Positions 20,407 through 31,416 of a DNA stretch of 64,000 nucleotides are shown here, piece after piece. Within the stretch, counting starts at the first letter, position 1. Every line of letters begins with the position of its first letter. The stretch is from Tilletiopsis washingtonensis (lineage: Eukaryota > Basidiomycota > Exobasidiomycetes > Entylomatales): NCBI RefSeq assembly GCF_003144115.1, contig NW_020312011.1, positions 606,078-670,077 of the forward strand. The letters run 5' to 3'. The notes below the pieces were generated by a model. The model was given only the letters and a program-made list of their open reading frames with translations, had not been told where the DNA came from and did no database searches. Position numbers and translations under genes: made by a program.

Positions 20407-21653
20407 TTATGCGCCTGCTTCCTCCTGCCGGATGCGCTCCTCGGCGCGCCGGCGTGCCGTCTCGCGCATGCGCAGCAGCGTCGCCGCCTCGTAGTCGTCG
20501 GTCAGCGTAGAGGAGGCAGAGGCGGGCATGCTCTGCGGCGGGCGAGGGGTGTCAGCGCCGCGCGGTCGCGTCGGCGCCTGCCTGCGCCACTCACAAAGGA
20601 GAAGGACGGCGCCGCGGCCTGCTCCTTGGGCTCGGGCCTCGCCCATCCTGGCGGCAGGTCCTCTTCTGGTGCTGGCGGTGCCGCGGGCTTTGCCGGCGCG
20701 CCCAGCTTGCCCCTCTCGCGCAGCCACGCGATGCGCTGCGGCTCGCCGCTGTCCTTGCTGCGGCCCTTGCCCTTCTCCGCGGCCGCCCACTGCACATGCA
20801 CGTCCTCGAGCAGCGCGCTCGCCGCGTCGACGGCGCAGCGCAGCTCCGCGCCGGCACACACGGCGGCGTAGGCGGCGTCGAGCGTGGCGAACGTCGCCAG
20901 CGCCGTGGCCTCGCGCTTGCCCGCCTTGGGCGTGCTCAGCGCCAGGTGCTGCAGCGCGCCGAAGCGCGCGCTCAGCGCTCGCGCCAGCGGCGTGGCGAGC
21001 GGCGAAGACGAGGAGGGCGCATCAGCGCCAGAGAGCGCAGCGTACTGCTCTGCCGGGAAGCGCAGGCGCACAGTCAGGTCCAGCGGTCCTGCGAGAGAAG
21101 GCGGATCAGCCAGCGTCTCGCGCATTCGCCGCTGGCACTCACCGAGCTCCGGGCCCTGCTCCTCTGCCGGCGCCGCCTGCTGCGCGGCCGCCGGCGCCTG
21201 CTGCTTGGCAAGGCCCTCTGCGGCGGCCTCCTCGCGCGCACGCTGGCCCTCCTCGCGCAGGCGGCGCCCCTCCTCCTTGAGGCGTGCGAGTGTCTCCTCG
21301 CGCGCCTGCGCCTCGCGGCGCCCCTGCGTGCGGCGGCGCGCGCCCTCGCGCTCGTCGCGCTCCAGCTCGTCGGCCATGGCCTTGCGCTTGCCCTCGAAGG
21401 CCTGCCTGCGCTCGTTCTGCGCGCGCTCGACGCGGCTCTTCTCGGCGGCGGCGGCGCGCGCGGCGGGGTCCATGAGCTCGTCGTACGCCACCTTGACGGC
21501 GTGGAAGCGCGCGGCGGCGACGTCGGCGGGCACGTCGCGCGCCTTGTCGGGGTGCAGCGCGAGCGAGAGCTTGCGGAACGCCTTGCGGATCTCGGCCTCG
21601 CTGGCCGTCGCCGGCAGGCCGAGCGCGGCGAAGGGATCGAGCTTCTCGGGCAT
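20407..21653 (-). CDS. J-domain protein of DNAJC17/Cwc23 type
   Basis: Predicted nuclear Hsp40 co-chaperone of the spliceosome-linked DNAJC17/Cwc23 group. Model (minus): exons 21653-21143, 21088-20595 and 20532-20407; 376 aa. The J domain is at the very N terminus (LDPFAALGLPATASEAEIRK, with HPD at 34-36). A long charged coiled coil (about 75-160; ARREAQ-, RLKEEGRRLREEGQ-like) follows, then an RRM-like segment LDLTVRLRFP ... ATLDAAYAAV, as in DNAJC17. A start further upstream (21782) would add 43 residues without homology; the chosen Met places the J domain as in the family. Intron 1 is 54 nt, a multiple of three with no stop. Divergent from the pol eta gene. Confidence 0.82.
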
Positions 21654-21811
21654 GCTGGGTGGATGTGGTGGTGCGGAGCCAACCTCCACGCGCGCGTCAG
21701 AGATGCTGGATGATGTGCTGCCGCGGCTGCACTTTACGCGCTTGCTGCGCGCGTCGGACGCGTCCACCTCCTCCCTCTCCACCCCATCGACCCCTCGCTC
21801 ACACCCCCGCC

Positions 21812-24318
21812 ATGGCCCACGCGCTGGGTGCGCGCAGCAGCGGCGTGCCCAGCGTCGGCCCGCCGGCGCCGCAGCTGCCGCGCGCCACCTTCCGCCACCT
21901 CCTCTCCGCCGGCTCGCTCGTGCCCGCCAACCCGCTGCGCGTCATTGCGCACTGCGACGTCGACGCCGCCTACGCGCAGATGGAGGGCGCACGGCTGGGC
22001 GTCGACGCACACGCCGTGCCGCTGTGCGTGCAGCAGTGGAACGGGCTCATCGCCATCGGCTACAAGGCGCGCGAGTACGGCATCAGCCGCCACGAAACCG
22101 TCGCCGAGGCGCTGCGCAAGTGTCCCGGCCTCGTGCTTGTGCATGTGGCCACGTATGCCGTGAGTGCCATGAGCAGAGCGTGGTGGGGTGCGATGCAGCA
22201 GTGTGGCGGCAGGCCCAGCCCCTGCAGCTGGCAGCTCGGCCTCGCCGACGGCAGCGGCGCTGACGCACCAGCCCGCAGGCCGGCTCGACGGCCGCCGAGT
22301 ATCATCCCGACCCGAGCCCCACGACGCACAAGGTCAGCCTCGACCTGTACCGGCGCGAGTCGCTCAAGATCCTCGCCATCTTCAAGCGCTGCTGCCCGCT
22401 CGGCGCCGTCGAGAAGGCGAGCATCGACGAGAGCTACTTTGACCGTGAGCGGCGGCCGCTGTCTCCGCCTCGTGATGCGCCGGCTGCTTACACTTCGCAT
22501 GTCAGTGACGATCGAGGTGCGCAAGCTCATGCTCGAGCTCTTTCCGTACCTCGCCTCGCCGCCCGCCGAGGCCGACGGCGGCCTGGACGCCTTCCTGCCC
22601 GACCTCGTGCCGACGCCCGCGTGGAGCGCGCTGCAGGGCGAGCTGGCGCCGCGCGACGAGACGCTGCCGTGGACGTGGACCGACGTGGCGCTCAACTGTG
22701 GCGCCACCATCATGGCACGCGTGCGCGCAACCGTCGTCCAGGAGCTGGGCTACACCACGTGAGCTGCTCTGAGCGCGCTGGCTGCTGCGGGGCTGACGCA
22801 TCGTTCAGCTCGGCGGGCATTGCGTCAAACAAGACACTCGCGAAGCTCTGCTCCAGCATGCACAAGCCTAACAAGCAGACAACAATGGTGCCGTCGGGCG
22901 TGCCGCTCTTCTTGCGTGCGTCGACCTGTGTCGCGCGTAGTGGCGACTCTGCTGACTGCTGTTGCCAGAGGACCTGCCGTTCCAGAAGATCCGCTTCCTG
23001 GGTGGCAAGCTGGGCGATGCCGTCGCTAGCGAGTGGGAGTCGTCGAGCGTCGGTGGCTTGTGGAACGTGAGCCGCGAGGAGATGCGCGCCAAGTGAGTCT
23101 CACGGCCGCATGGCTTGACTGGCCGCTGATGCTGGCCGCCAGGTTCGGCGAGGAGAGCGACTGGGTGTTCAACGTGCTGCGCGGCGTCGACCACTCGGCC
23201 GTGCTGGACCGTGTGGCGACAAAGACGATGCTGGCGTCCAAGTCTGTGCGGCCACCGATCCGCACGACGGCCGAGGCGGACCACTGGCTCGGCATCTTGG
23301 CCGTCGAGCTCGCTGGCCGGCTCGCTACAGCGCGCGAAGAGCGGCCCGGCCTATGGCCCAAGGTGCGTTGCTGCCTCCGAGCCTTACATATGGCCGCGCT
23401 GACATGGGCAGATAGACTCTGACGCTGCGCTACATCGTCGCAAGCGAGACGCCGCGCTCGCGGCAGGCCGCGTTCCCTTTCGCGCGCGACGTCTCGATTG
23501 AGTGCCTCACCGTGGCGCGCCGGCTGTGGGCCGAGGCGCTGGGCGAGCGTGCCTCGTTTACCGTCGTGACGGTTGCGCTGGGCTTCTCGGGCCTCGAGGC
23601 GACGCAGGGCGGGCAGAAGGGCATTGCGGCGTTTCTGGCCGCACCTGGCGCCTCGCATGCCTCCGCTGGCGCCTCCGCCAGTGCACCGCGCAAGGAGATC
23701 ACTCCGCCTGTCGTGTCGAAGCCGGCCAAGCCGCGTCGCGACGGCATCGCGGCCATGTTCCAGCGCTCCGGCAACGCCGTCGCCTCGAGCTCGACGCTCA
23801 AGCCGCCGTCGCCGGCCCTCGCTGCTGATGACAGGCGCAGCTCTGGCTCTCCTGCCGCGCCCGACGATGCGGACACTTGGCAGTGCGGCGAGTGTGCAGA
23901 GCGTCTCTTCTACAAAGACGACCTCGCCGCAGTGCCGCTGCCTCCGCCACCACGAGTGGAAGCGCAGCCCAAGGCACACGCCGCTCCGGCGCTGCCGAAC
24001 GAGGACGACGACGGCGACTTCTTTGCCTCAGACGACGACAAGGCGGTAGCTCCAGGCGCCAGCGGGCCCGATGGGTCAGCAGCAGCCGCAGCGGCGGAGC
24101 GAGAGACAGAGGCGCGACGCCGCTTTGAGGCGCGCAAGGTCGACCACAGCGACTGGCACTTTGCCATGGCCCTCTCGGCCGCCGACGCTGCGCCGCGGAT
24201 AGCGCCCAGCAGCTCCACCACGGCGCAGGGCTCGGCGAAGCGCAAGGCCGACGCCGAGCGCGACAAGGGCCGCAAGAAGGCTGCGAGGGGCGGGATCCGC
24301 AGCTTCTTCACGTCGTGA
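21812..24318 (+). CDS. RAD30: DNA polymerase eta (Y family)
   Basis: Translesion polymerase that copies past UV cyclobutane dimers in the nucleus. Model: exons 21812-22159, 22279-22444, 22506-22758, 22809-22915, 22969-23092, 23143-23362 and 23416-24318; 706 aa. The catalytic carboxylates are visible: CDVDAAYAQ (D49) and ASIDESYFD (D166, E167). The pol-eta-specific ATYA, thumb (SAGIASNKTLAKLCSSMHKP) and little-finger region follow. The C terminus has a ubiquitin-binding zinc finger (C563, C566, H649, H653) whose Cys and His pairs are unusually far apart. A terminal IRSFF resembles a PCNA-interacting box without the usual Gln. The intron 6 acceptor (GATAG) is atypical but keeps frame. Confidence 0.92.
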
Positions 24319-24740
24319 CGGCGCAACGCATGGCAATCTATGTATTAGTAGGGGAGTAGTGTGTATGTCGGCTGCAGCGGAGTCGCTTCACGGCACGGGC
24401 AGGGCGAGCTGTGTCGCGGAGAGCGGCATGCGAAAGAGCACATGGACAGAGCGCTTGCGAGGCGCTGGCTCTGTGACTGCGCTCCTCAGAAGCAGGAACA
24501 GACCATAGCCAACATCCTCGGCTGGTCGCAGGGACGTTGCCGTTCAAGACATCTCCCTTCAGGCCCTTCCCGACGGGAAGAGACTGCGCGGAGATGTTCT
24601 GCTGACAATGTCCCTGCGACCAGCACGAGAGCTACGCTAGAGCCTGCGCTTGCACCCGAAGAGACGCAGGACAGGGGTCCTAGCCGCACCACCGGCAGCT
24701 CTGTCCTCGCTCAGCGTCTCATGCCACGCAAGCGCCTCGT
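24319..24740. other. Convergent 3' intergenic region with long hairpin
   Basis: 422 bp between the stop codons of pol eta and the GDSL esterase. Apart from the inverted repeat annotated separately (24521-24624), no gene or RNA was recognised. Confidence 0.5.
24521..24624. repeat. Imperfect 104-nt inverted repeat
   Basis: The left arm GCTGGTCGCAGGGAC (24521-24535) is the exact reverse complement of the right arm (24610-24624). Further inward, partial pairing continues (ACATCTCC against GGAGATGT), with a small CTTCCCGACGGGAAG palindrome near the centre. It could be a foldback element (MITE-like) or a structured 3' region. No obvious target-site duplication was seen. Confidence 0.8.
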
Positions 24741-26101
24741 CTACCGCTGCGTCGCGCGATGAGGCGAGAGGGCCTGTAGGCGCAACTGTTCGTCGTGTGG
24801 CTGCGACGGCGGCGGCAGTCCAGCGACGCGCAGCGCCTGCAAAGCCTGCTTTGCAATGATGGCGTGTGCGCGAGTCTGCGAGGCAAGAAGTGACGGTCGT
24901 CAGATCTGCGTGGCATCTGGGCCTTTGGCATGCGACCGCGCGCTCACGCTCGGGTGGTAGAGGTCCCAGTAGACGTACTCGTCCGGCTCGTCGCAGAGTC
25001 GGCGCGGCGCCTCGCCGTACGCGCCCTCGAGGCACGGCGTGTCGGCGTGTTTGAACTCGTGCGCATGCGCATCGAGGCTCGTCTCAAAGAGCACGATGGC
25101 GACGTCGAGCGGGTGGCGCGCCTTATAGAGCGCCACCTGGGCGCTGACGGCGGCGCGCAGTGCGGCGGAGTAGCGCGCCAGCTGTGAGCGAATGGCGGAC
25201 GAGGCGGAGAGGGCGTATGGACTCGAGGAGAGCATGGGGCCGAGCGGCAGCAGGAAGGTGCGAGCGCCTGTGGTGTGCGTCAGCGCATGCGAGAGGAGGG
25301 ATGGTCAGAGTCTCCCGCACCATGCTTGCGTAGGCGCTCGACGCCCTGCTGGATTAGCTCAGCGGACTGCGCAGCAAAGCGCTCGGGCGAGTCGAAGAGC
25401 GGCGTGCCGAGGGCAAAGAAGGCGCTGGACGCGGGCACGTCAGCCATGCGAGCCCAGAGGAGTCTCCTGCCTGTACGCACTCGTTGGAGCCGCCGGAGAC
25501 GACGTAGAGCTCATCGCACGCCGGCGTGTGCTTGGCGAGATAGCGCTCGATCTGCGCAAAGACACCGGGCACCGGGACTGAGCACCAAGGGTCAGCGCTT
25601 GTGGACGGCGAGCATTATGCGTCCGCGAGCATGCTTCACTCTCCTCCGAGCGAGCAGTGCCCTCTGCAAGCTCGTCATGGGCACTGCCCATCCTGGCTGG
25701 CACCCTCTCTACTGTGCTGCACTGCGCTGCCACGCACTGGTCGAGTTGATGCCGGTGTAGCCCTGCACGCGCACATCGTCGAGCGTGGCGCCGCCGAACG
25801 CGCCGTCGTCGAGGCCGCGGTCCAGCGGCGGCGCAAAGTACGCCTGTGCCACGTACTCGATCCACGTCGGCCCGTTGCTGAAGCGCCCGTCAAAGTAGGC
25901 CGCATCGGCGGGCCATGCGCGGCGCGTGAGGGCGAAGCTGCCGTTGCCGTTGTCGGAGAGCGAGTCGCCGAAGAGGACGATGCGCGCGGGCGTGCTGCGG
26001 CGGCGGCTGCTGCTGCCCAGCGGGCGCGCGGCAGTGGGCAGCAGGTGCAGCAGCAGCGGCAGCCAGGCGCAGAGCAGCAGCACGGGCAGTGGCAGCACCA
26101 T
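24741..26101 (-). CDS. Secreted GDSL/SGNH esterase
   Basis: Predicted extracellular lipase or esterase. Model (minus): exons 26101-25738, 25577-25481, 25424-25321, 25267-24948 and 24875-24741; 339 aa. The N terminus MVLPLPVLLLCAWLPLLL is a strong signal peptide. SGNH blocks: IVLFGDSLSDNGN (nucleophile S47), RFSNGPTWIEYVA, VVSGGSND and the catalytic DLYHPS (D290, H293). Two of these motifs (GGSND and HPS-T) are rebuilt only by splicing, which supports the model. Spacing resembles the fungal and plant-type GDSL family. There is no GPI or membrane anchor. Divergent from the peroxiredoxin-like gene, with 150 bp between starts. Confidence 0.87.
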
Positions 26102-26251
26102 GGCGCGGGTGTGGGCGGTGTGAGCCAGGCGGTGCACGGCGAGCAGCAGCCTCGGCACCTTGGACGCGCCGAGCCGGCCGCGCCCCTCCACATCGCCGCC
26201 GATGAGCGCCGCAGCGCATCTTCTCCTCCCGCCTCATCAAGCCGCGCAAGC

Positions 26252-26942
26252 ATGGACACGTCTGCCTCAAGCAGCAGTGGCAGCAACGGCGCCGCCGCCG
26301 CACACGCCGCCTCCGCGCGCGTGCACCATCTGCCCGGCCATCCGCTGCCCTTCCTGGCGTCCGGCGGCCCGCTGTGCTGCTCCGGCGCCGACGAGGGCGG
26401 GCGCGTGGATCTCTTTGCGCGCTCGCTGCGCCGCCCGCTGCTGCTCTTTCTGCACCCACATGTGCAAGCGACGGGCGACTGTGCGGCAGCGCAGCACCTG
26501 CGCGCCGTCGCCGCCGCTCGTCCCGCATGGCTGCGTGCCGAGCCGCAGCTCGAGGTGCGTCGCAACAGCGCCGGCCTGCCCTTCGGCCGCTCACCCCCTT
26601 CCAGGTCTTCGGCGTCAGCACGCAGCCCGAGCAGTCGCTGCGCACCGCCGCTGCCGCGCTGCGCCTACCGTACGCGCTGCTCAGCGACGCCGAGGAGCGG
26701 GCCTTTGTCGCGCCGCTCGAGCTGCCGTGCGATGCTGGCGGCCAGCTGAGCAGCGTGACGCTGCTGCTGCGCGACGGCCAGGTGAGGGATGGCATGGTCT
26801 TCTGTGTGCTTCCCGACTGACGGTGCGGCTCATGAAGGTCACACGTGTCGACCTGCCCGAGCTGGAGGCGCAGGCCGAGGCGCTGCAGCGCCGCACGCTG
26901 GCGCTGCTCAAGCCCGATGCGCCGCCAGAACAGACGCAATAG
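26252..26942 (+). CDS. Peroxiredoxin-like (AhpC/TSA) thioredoxin-fold protein
   Basis: Model: exons 26252-26554, 26605-26781 and 26838-26942; 194 aa. After a Ser/Ala-rich start the protein shows a thioredoxin-fold pattern: LPFLASGGPL, the strand RRPLLLFLHPHV and a Cys in GDCAAAQHLRA (C77) where AhpC/TSA proteins keep the peroxidatic Cys. VFGVSTQP, LPYALLSDAEERAF and a final VTLLLRDGQV-like hairpin follow. The usual P-x3-T-x2-C box is not intact, so peroxidase activity is uncertain. It could equally be a redox-inactive relative. The splice sites are good and the frame is continuous. A cytosolic site is inferred from the absence of a targeting sequence. Confidence 0.55.
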
Positions 26943-27380
26943 ACAGAATGAAGGAATGGACCTGCCAGACCAGTACCGAGAGACAGTAGTGGAGACAGCT
27001 TGGCACGGTTGTGTATGTCAGGCGCTCGTGCCATGCGCTGCCTGCCAACAAGTTGCTGAGCGGCGGAAGGAGGACGAGCAGGAAGCTGGAGAGGCGATGT
27101 CCCGCAACAGACGCGAGCTGGCCGATGGCGAGGATGTATATGCGTCAAAATGTAGCACTGCTGAAGCTGAGCCGACTCAGCTGGCGCTTGAGTCGCTCCG
27201 GTTGCGCGGCGCGCCTCGCTGCCGCTACGTCTGCTTTGGAGGGGCGGGAAGCGGGTGAACCTGGCGGTGCGGGCGTTGCATGCCGCGTGGCTCGTGCGCG
27301 CCGCACGCCAAGCCACGTTGCATTTCCGCCGTCGGCGCTGGTCTCTTCTCCACCGCATCCACCTGCCCACACTGCCCAGC
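26943..27380. other. Intergenic region upstream of BBC1-like gene
   Basis: 438 bp between tandem genes. It was searched for an upstream SH3-coding exon (a feature of yeast Bbc1) and none was recognisable. It presumably holds the 3' end of the peroxiredoxin-like gene and the promoter and leader of the next one. Confidence 0.4.
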
Positions 27381-29456
27381 ATGGTGCGTGCCGTCTGGCC
27401 CACACACGCTCGTGCCCTGCTCACGCCTGCCGCAGCCGTTCCACCCGGCCAAGCAGTACATGGAGAAGCTCGACGCTGCGACGGCGGGCAGCGTGGCCAA
27501 GCTGCGCGAGCAGACGGGCGCCGGCAGCAGCACGACGCTGCGCGACCGCCTCGACCTCGCGCGCGGCAAGGCGGCGGTGGACAAGCGCTGGGACGCCAGC
27601 GGCGCCAAGCCGCTCGGCGACGGCGACGACGACGCCAGCAACATCACGCCCGTCAGGGCGCCGGGGCGCGCTCCGCCGGCGCCGGCCAGCCGCATCGCGG
27701 GTGGGGTTCCTCCACCGCCGCCAGCTCGTGGCGCCGTTCCACCACCGCCTGCGCGTGGCTCCGCACCGCCGCCGCCATCGCGAGGCTCTGCACCGCCGCC
27801 ACCGCCAGCACGCGGCGGCACCGCCCCCTCGCTGCCGCCGCGCATGGCAAACGAGAGCGGCACGGCACACCCGCCGCCGGCGTACGGCTCGGCCGTGGCG
27901 CCGCCGCCGCCGCCGCCGCGCTCCAACTCGGCCGCCAGCGTGGCCACGCAGCAGGCGCCGCCGTTCCAGTGGAGCAGCATCAGCGACGAGGACAAGGCGG
28001 CCTTCTTTGAGATGCTCGACGAGGTGCGTGTGTGGCCTGCAGCGCAGGTCGAGAGGCGTGGAGAGGCGTCGAGGAAGACGTGGAGGAGACGTGGAAGGCA
28101 TCAGCTGCTGTCAATGCTGCTGGCATGCCTCTGACGCTTGCTTTCGAGCAGTCCTGATGCTCACATCTCTGCCTGCAGTTCTTCACCTCGCGCCTCTCGC
28201 TCTCGCACGCACCGCCGCCGCGCCGCACGGGCGATGCCACGCACGTCCTCGCACCGCGCATGCCTGCGGCCGCACCAGCCGTCGCAGCAAGTAAGGCTCC
28301 CACTGCGCCGTCTGCAGCTGCCGCTCCCGACGGCGTGCCCTCGCTCTCTGCATCCTCACATGCGGGCGAGGCCATCCCGCTGGCATGGGACGCCTCGCTC
28401 TTCTTCCAGGAGCGCACCGACGCGGCCTGGCGCGGCGCCTCGCCGTGGTTTACGCAGCACTCGCAGCCGCCGCCGCCGCTGGCGCAGCGCAAGGACCTCA
28501 TCTGGAGCAGCAGCTACTCGTACATGGGCTCGGACCGCGCTCTCGTGGGAGCTGCAGCCTTCGAGGATCTCAGCGCGCTGTGGTGCGTGCCTGCGGTGTG
28601 CACGCGTTCGTTCTCACTGACGCGTGGCTGCCAGGTACCGCGTGAGCTGGACGCAGGCCGCGTCGCCGCACGTCGAGCTGGCGTGGCGCCGTGCGCCCGA
28701 GGCGCTCGACGCTGCCGCACTGCAGGCCGGCAGTGCTGCCTATGGCGACCTCGTCGCCTCGTTTGCCGAGCGCGCCGAGGCGGCGCAGCAGCACGTCGGC
28801 GACGGCGAGTGCTGGACGCTGGCGCACGAGGCGCTGCTTAACGCCAACCGCGAGGGCGGCTTCGCGCAGGAGGAGCGCTGCTGTGAGTCGCACACCTCGT
28901 TCGCAAGCCCGATTCTTGCTCACGCGCTGCACAGTCGAGGGCATTGGGCGCACGCACGGGCATCTCATCTATGCCGCCACGCCCGCCGGCGGGCGCTGGC
29001 GCGGCGGCGACCTCGCACGCGCCGAGTGGGGCGGCGTTCGCCGCGGCGACATCCTCGAGTGGCGCGAGGCGCGCTGCAGCGTCGTCGGCGCGCCGCAAGG
29101 CAGCTACATGGACATCGGTGCGCCCGAGCACACGGCTGTTGTCGTGGCGGATGCGCCCGTGCCGCGTGACCTGGACTTCGAGGAGGAAGGGACCGAGATG
29201 CACCCGCGCGAGCTGGAGCCCATCGAGGTGGTGGAGCAGAGTGCGCGCGAGGTGAGCCTGCCCTCTCTGCTGCCGTGCCGAGCCGTGCCCTGACGCTGCC
29301 CCTCTGCAGCTGCCGACACGCCGCACATACGACTTTGCCACCTTCACGCGCGGCCAGCTCTGGATCTACCGACCGATCGCGGAGCACAGCTACACGGGCG
29401 GCGCCGTGTCGGCGCAGTGGCCGCCCGTGGGCGAGCGCATCGAGCCGATCGCCTGA
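27381..29456 (+). CDS. BBC1/AIM3-like actin-patch protein
   Basis: Resembles the C-terminal cysteine-proteinase-fold domain of Bbc1/Aim3, regulators of myosin-I and WASP at endocytic actin patches. Model: exons 27381-27383 (ATG only), 27436-28023, 28179-28582, 28635-28882, 28935-29251 and 29310-29456; 568 aa. An N-terminal helix (PAKQYMEKLDAATAGSVAKL) is followed by a Pro-rich region of about 100 residues with PPPPPAR-type repeats, typical SH3 ligands. Next come WSSISDEDKAAFFEMLDEFF and the folded domain: DLIWSSSYSYMGSD, YRVSWTQ, CWTLAHEAL, HGHLIY, RRGDILEW, HTAVVV and QLWIYRP. No SH3 domain is encoded. The Cys (CWTLAHEAL) and His (HTAVVV) suggest a protease-like fold, possibly inactive. The family assignment is from memory of the domain pattern. 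Confidence 0.6.
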
Positions 29457-29554
29457 GGCCTCTCGTGCGGCCCTGCATCGCTGCTCACCACTGCTTCACA
29501 GCATGTAGATATCGCGTGACCTGGGTGCCATGTCATTGTCCCTTTTGTGCTGCT

Positions 29555-31416
29555 CTATTGCCGCAGCTCCTCGCCCGCAGCGGGCCGCTCAAAGACGCGC
29601 AGCGCGCCGCGGAAGGCCTCGCTCCACGCCACGCCCTGCTCGGTGCGCAGCACCTCGTACGCCTCGAGCGTGTTGCGCCACTCGCGCTCCTTGCGGAAGC
29701 GCTCCTCGCGCAGCTCGGCCTCGCTCTTGGGCGGGTCGTTGGTCTCCATCTTGGTCGCCTCGCGCTCGCCGCGCACGAGGCTGCGCGTGTCCTGCAAACG
29801 CCGAGGCAGGCCGTCGTAGAACTCCTTGCGCTGCTTCTCGACGAGCTTCTGCGTCTTGCGGAAGCGCGGCAGGATAAAGTCGTCGGAGCGCAGGCCCCAG
29901 TCCAGGTCGCCGCCCTGCGGCGGCGGGCCGTCGCGCGGCTGCGCCGGGGCGTCGAACTCGCGCGCCGTCTGCACCGTGCCGAGCGCCAGCTGCAGCGCCA
30001 CCTCGCCGCCGGCGCGCACCTTGGCGCGCTCGTTGAAGAAGCCGACGAGGCGGCGCGGCATGTAGCGCAGGCCCACGAGGTTCACGTAGTCGGCAAAGAC
30101 GAGCGGCGGCTGCGCGGGGATCTGCGCCGGCGGCGCCAGCAGCTCGGGCGCCACGCTCGGCGCAGCCTCGGCCGGCGGCGGCTTGCGCCCAGCGGGAGAA
30201 ACGGGCGAGGAGAGGTACGAGGAGACGCCGAGCGAGCCCTTGCCGAGCCGGCTGGGCAGCGGCGCGCCGGCGCCGTCCGCCTCGCCCTGCCACTCGTCGT
30301 CGGCGACGCTGGCGGCAGCCGCAGCAGCGCGCGAGGCCGCGTCTTCGCCGGGCACCGCATCGCCGAAGAGCTCCTCGCCGTCCTCCTTCTTCGGCACGAC
30401 CTCGTCGAACGCGCTGTCCTCGGCCAGCAGGCGCGCCAGCGGCTCGTCGGTGTCCTCGCGGCGCGGTGGCAGCGCGCGGCTCCAGCCCTGCTGCAGGCCC
30501 CACATGTACTCCTTGTACGCCGGGCGGCCCACGAGGATGATGCCGCCGTCGAGCTCGCGCTGCAGCGCCGCCTGCGGCGTGAGGGCGAAGGGCGTGTGCT
30601 GCAGCAGCTGCGCCTGCGCCGGCGGGTCCGACGGCGACGCGCCGGGCCCCGACGGCTGCGTGCCCCACGCCTCGAGGCCGAGCAGCTGGCGCCGGCGCGC
30701 AAAGATGCGCTCGCGCACCTCGCGCCCAAGGCCGCCGAAGCGCGTGCCGTTGGTGATCTCGTAGTCGACGGCCGCGGCGACGAGGATGGGCTGGACGGGA
30801 TGCGTCAGCCATGCGCAGCGAATGTGGCCACTTGCCGCAGCAGGTGTAGTGGAGCAAATGCAGCGCAGCCGGTGCAACCTCGCACATGGCACTGCACGCG
30901 CAGCAGAGGCCCTCAGGCCGCCCAAGCAGCACTGCTCGCTCTTGCACCGCTCACGCCGCGCTCCACACGCGCGCTCACCTTGACGTATTTCTTGAACCAG
31001 ATGACGCTCTTCTCGTAGTCGTCGTCGCCGGGGCACTTTGCGCAGAGGACGTGCACCTTGCGCGGCCACTCGGCGGGCGCCAGCGGCTGCTCGCGCAGGT
31101 GGCGCACCTGCTCGACGAGCTCGGCACGCGCCACCTTGGCCTCGCGGCGGTCGTACACGTAGAGCGTGGTGAGCGTGGCCGAGGTGCTGAGGAAGATGAG
31201 CCAGTTGCGCGACGGCAGCTTGGGCTGCCAGCGCAGCACCGACGCCGGCACGCCCATGTAGCGCAGCGGGCGCAGCGCCGAGGGGATGGGGCGCAGCGGC
31301 GCCGGAGCCGGCTTGGGCGGCGGCGCGGCAGCTGCGGCAGCCGCGGCACTGCTGCTGCTGCCGGACGCTGCCGCGCTGCCGCTGGCGCCCGGCGAGGGCG
31401 GCGGAGGCTGGGACAT
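29555..31416 (-). CDS. TIM54: Mitochondrial inner membrane translocase subunit Tim54
   Basis: Component of the TIM22 complex, which inserts carrier proteins into the inner mitochondrial membrane. Model (minus): exons 31416-30979 and 30790-29555; 557 aa. A Pro/Ala/Ser-rich N terminus precedes the conserved RYMGVPASVLRWQPKLPSRN (about 53-71) and one membrane segment (72-88, NWLIFLSTSATLTTLYVY). KVHVLCAKCPGDDDYEKS and, across the splice, PILVAAAVDYEITNG follow. The large domain faces the intermembrane space. An acidic Ala-rich insert (about 270-340) breaks the homologous core, and NLVGLRYMPRRLVGFFNER follows. The intron is 188 nt. Converges on the BBC1-like gene (98 bp between stops). Confidence 0.9.

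Noticed and set aside
21654-21782. Upstream start for the J-domain protein
   Set aside because: It adds 43 non-conserved residues before a J domain that in this family begins almost at the N terminus, and it would use up most of the short divergent promoter.
25351-25380. tRNA-like D-arm (GGATTAGCTCAGCGG) on the plus strand
   Set aside because: It lies inside the coding sequence of the GDSL esterase (minus strand) and there is no matching acceptor stem, anticodon arm or T-loop at the right distance.
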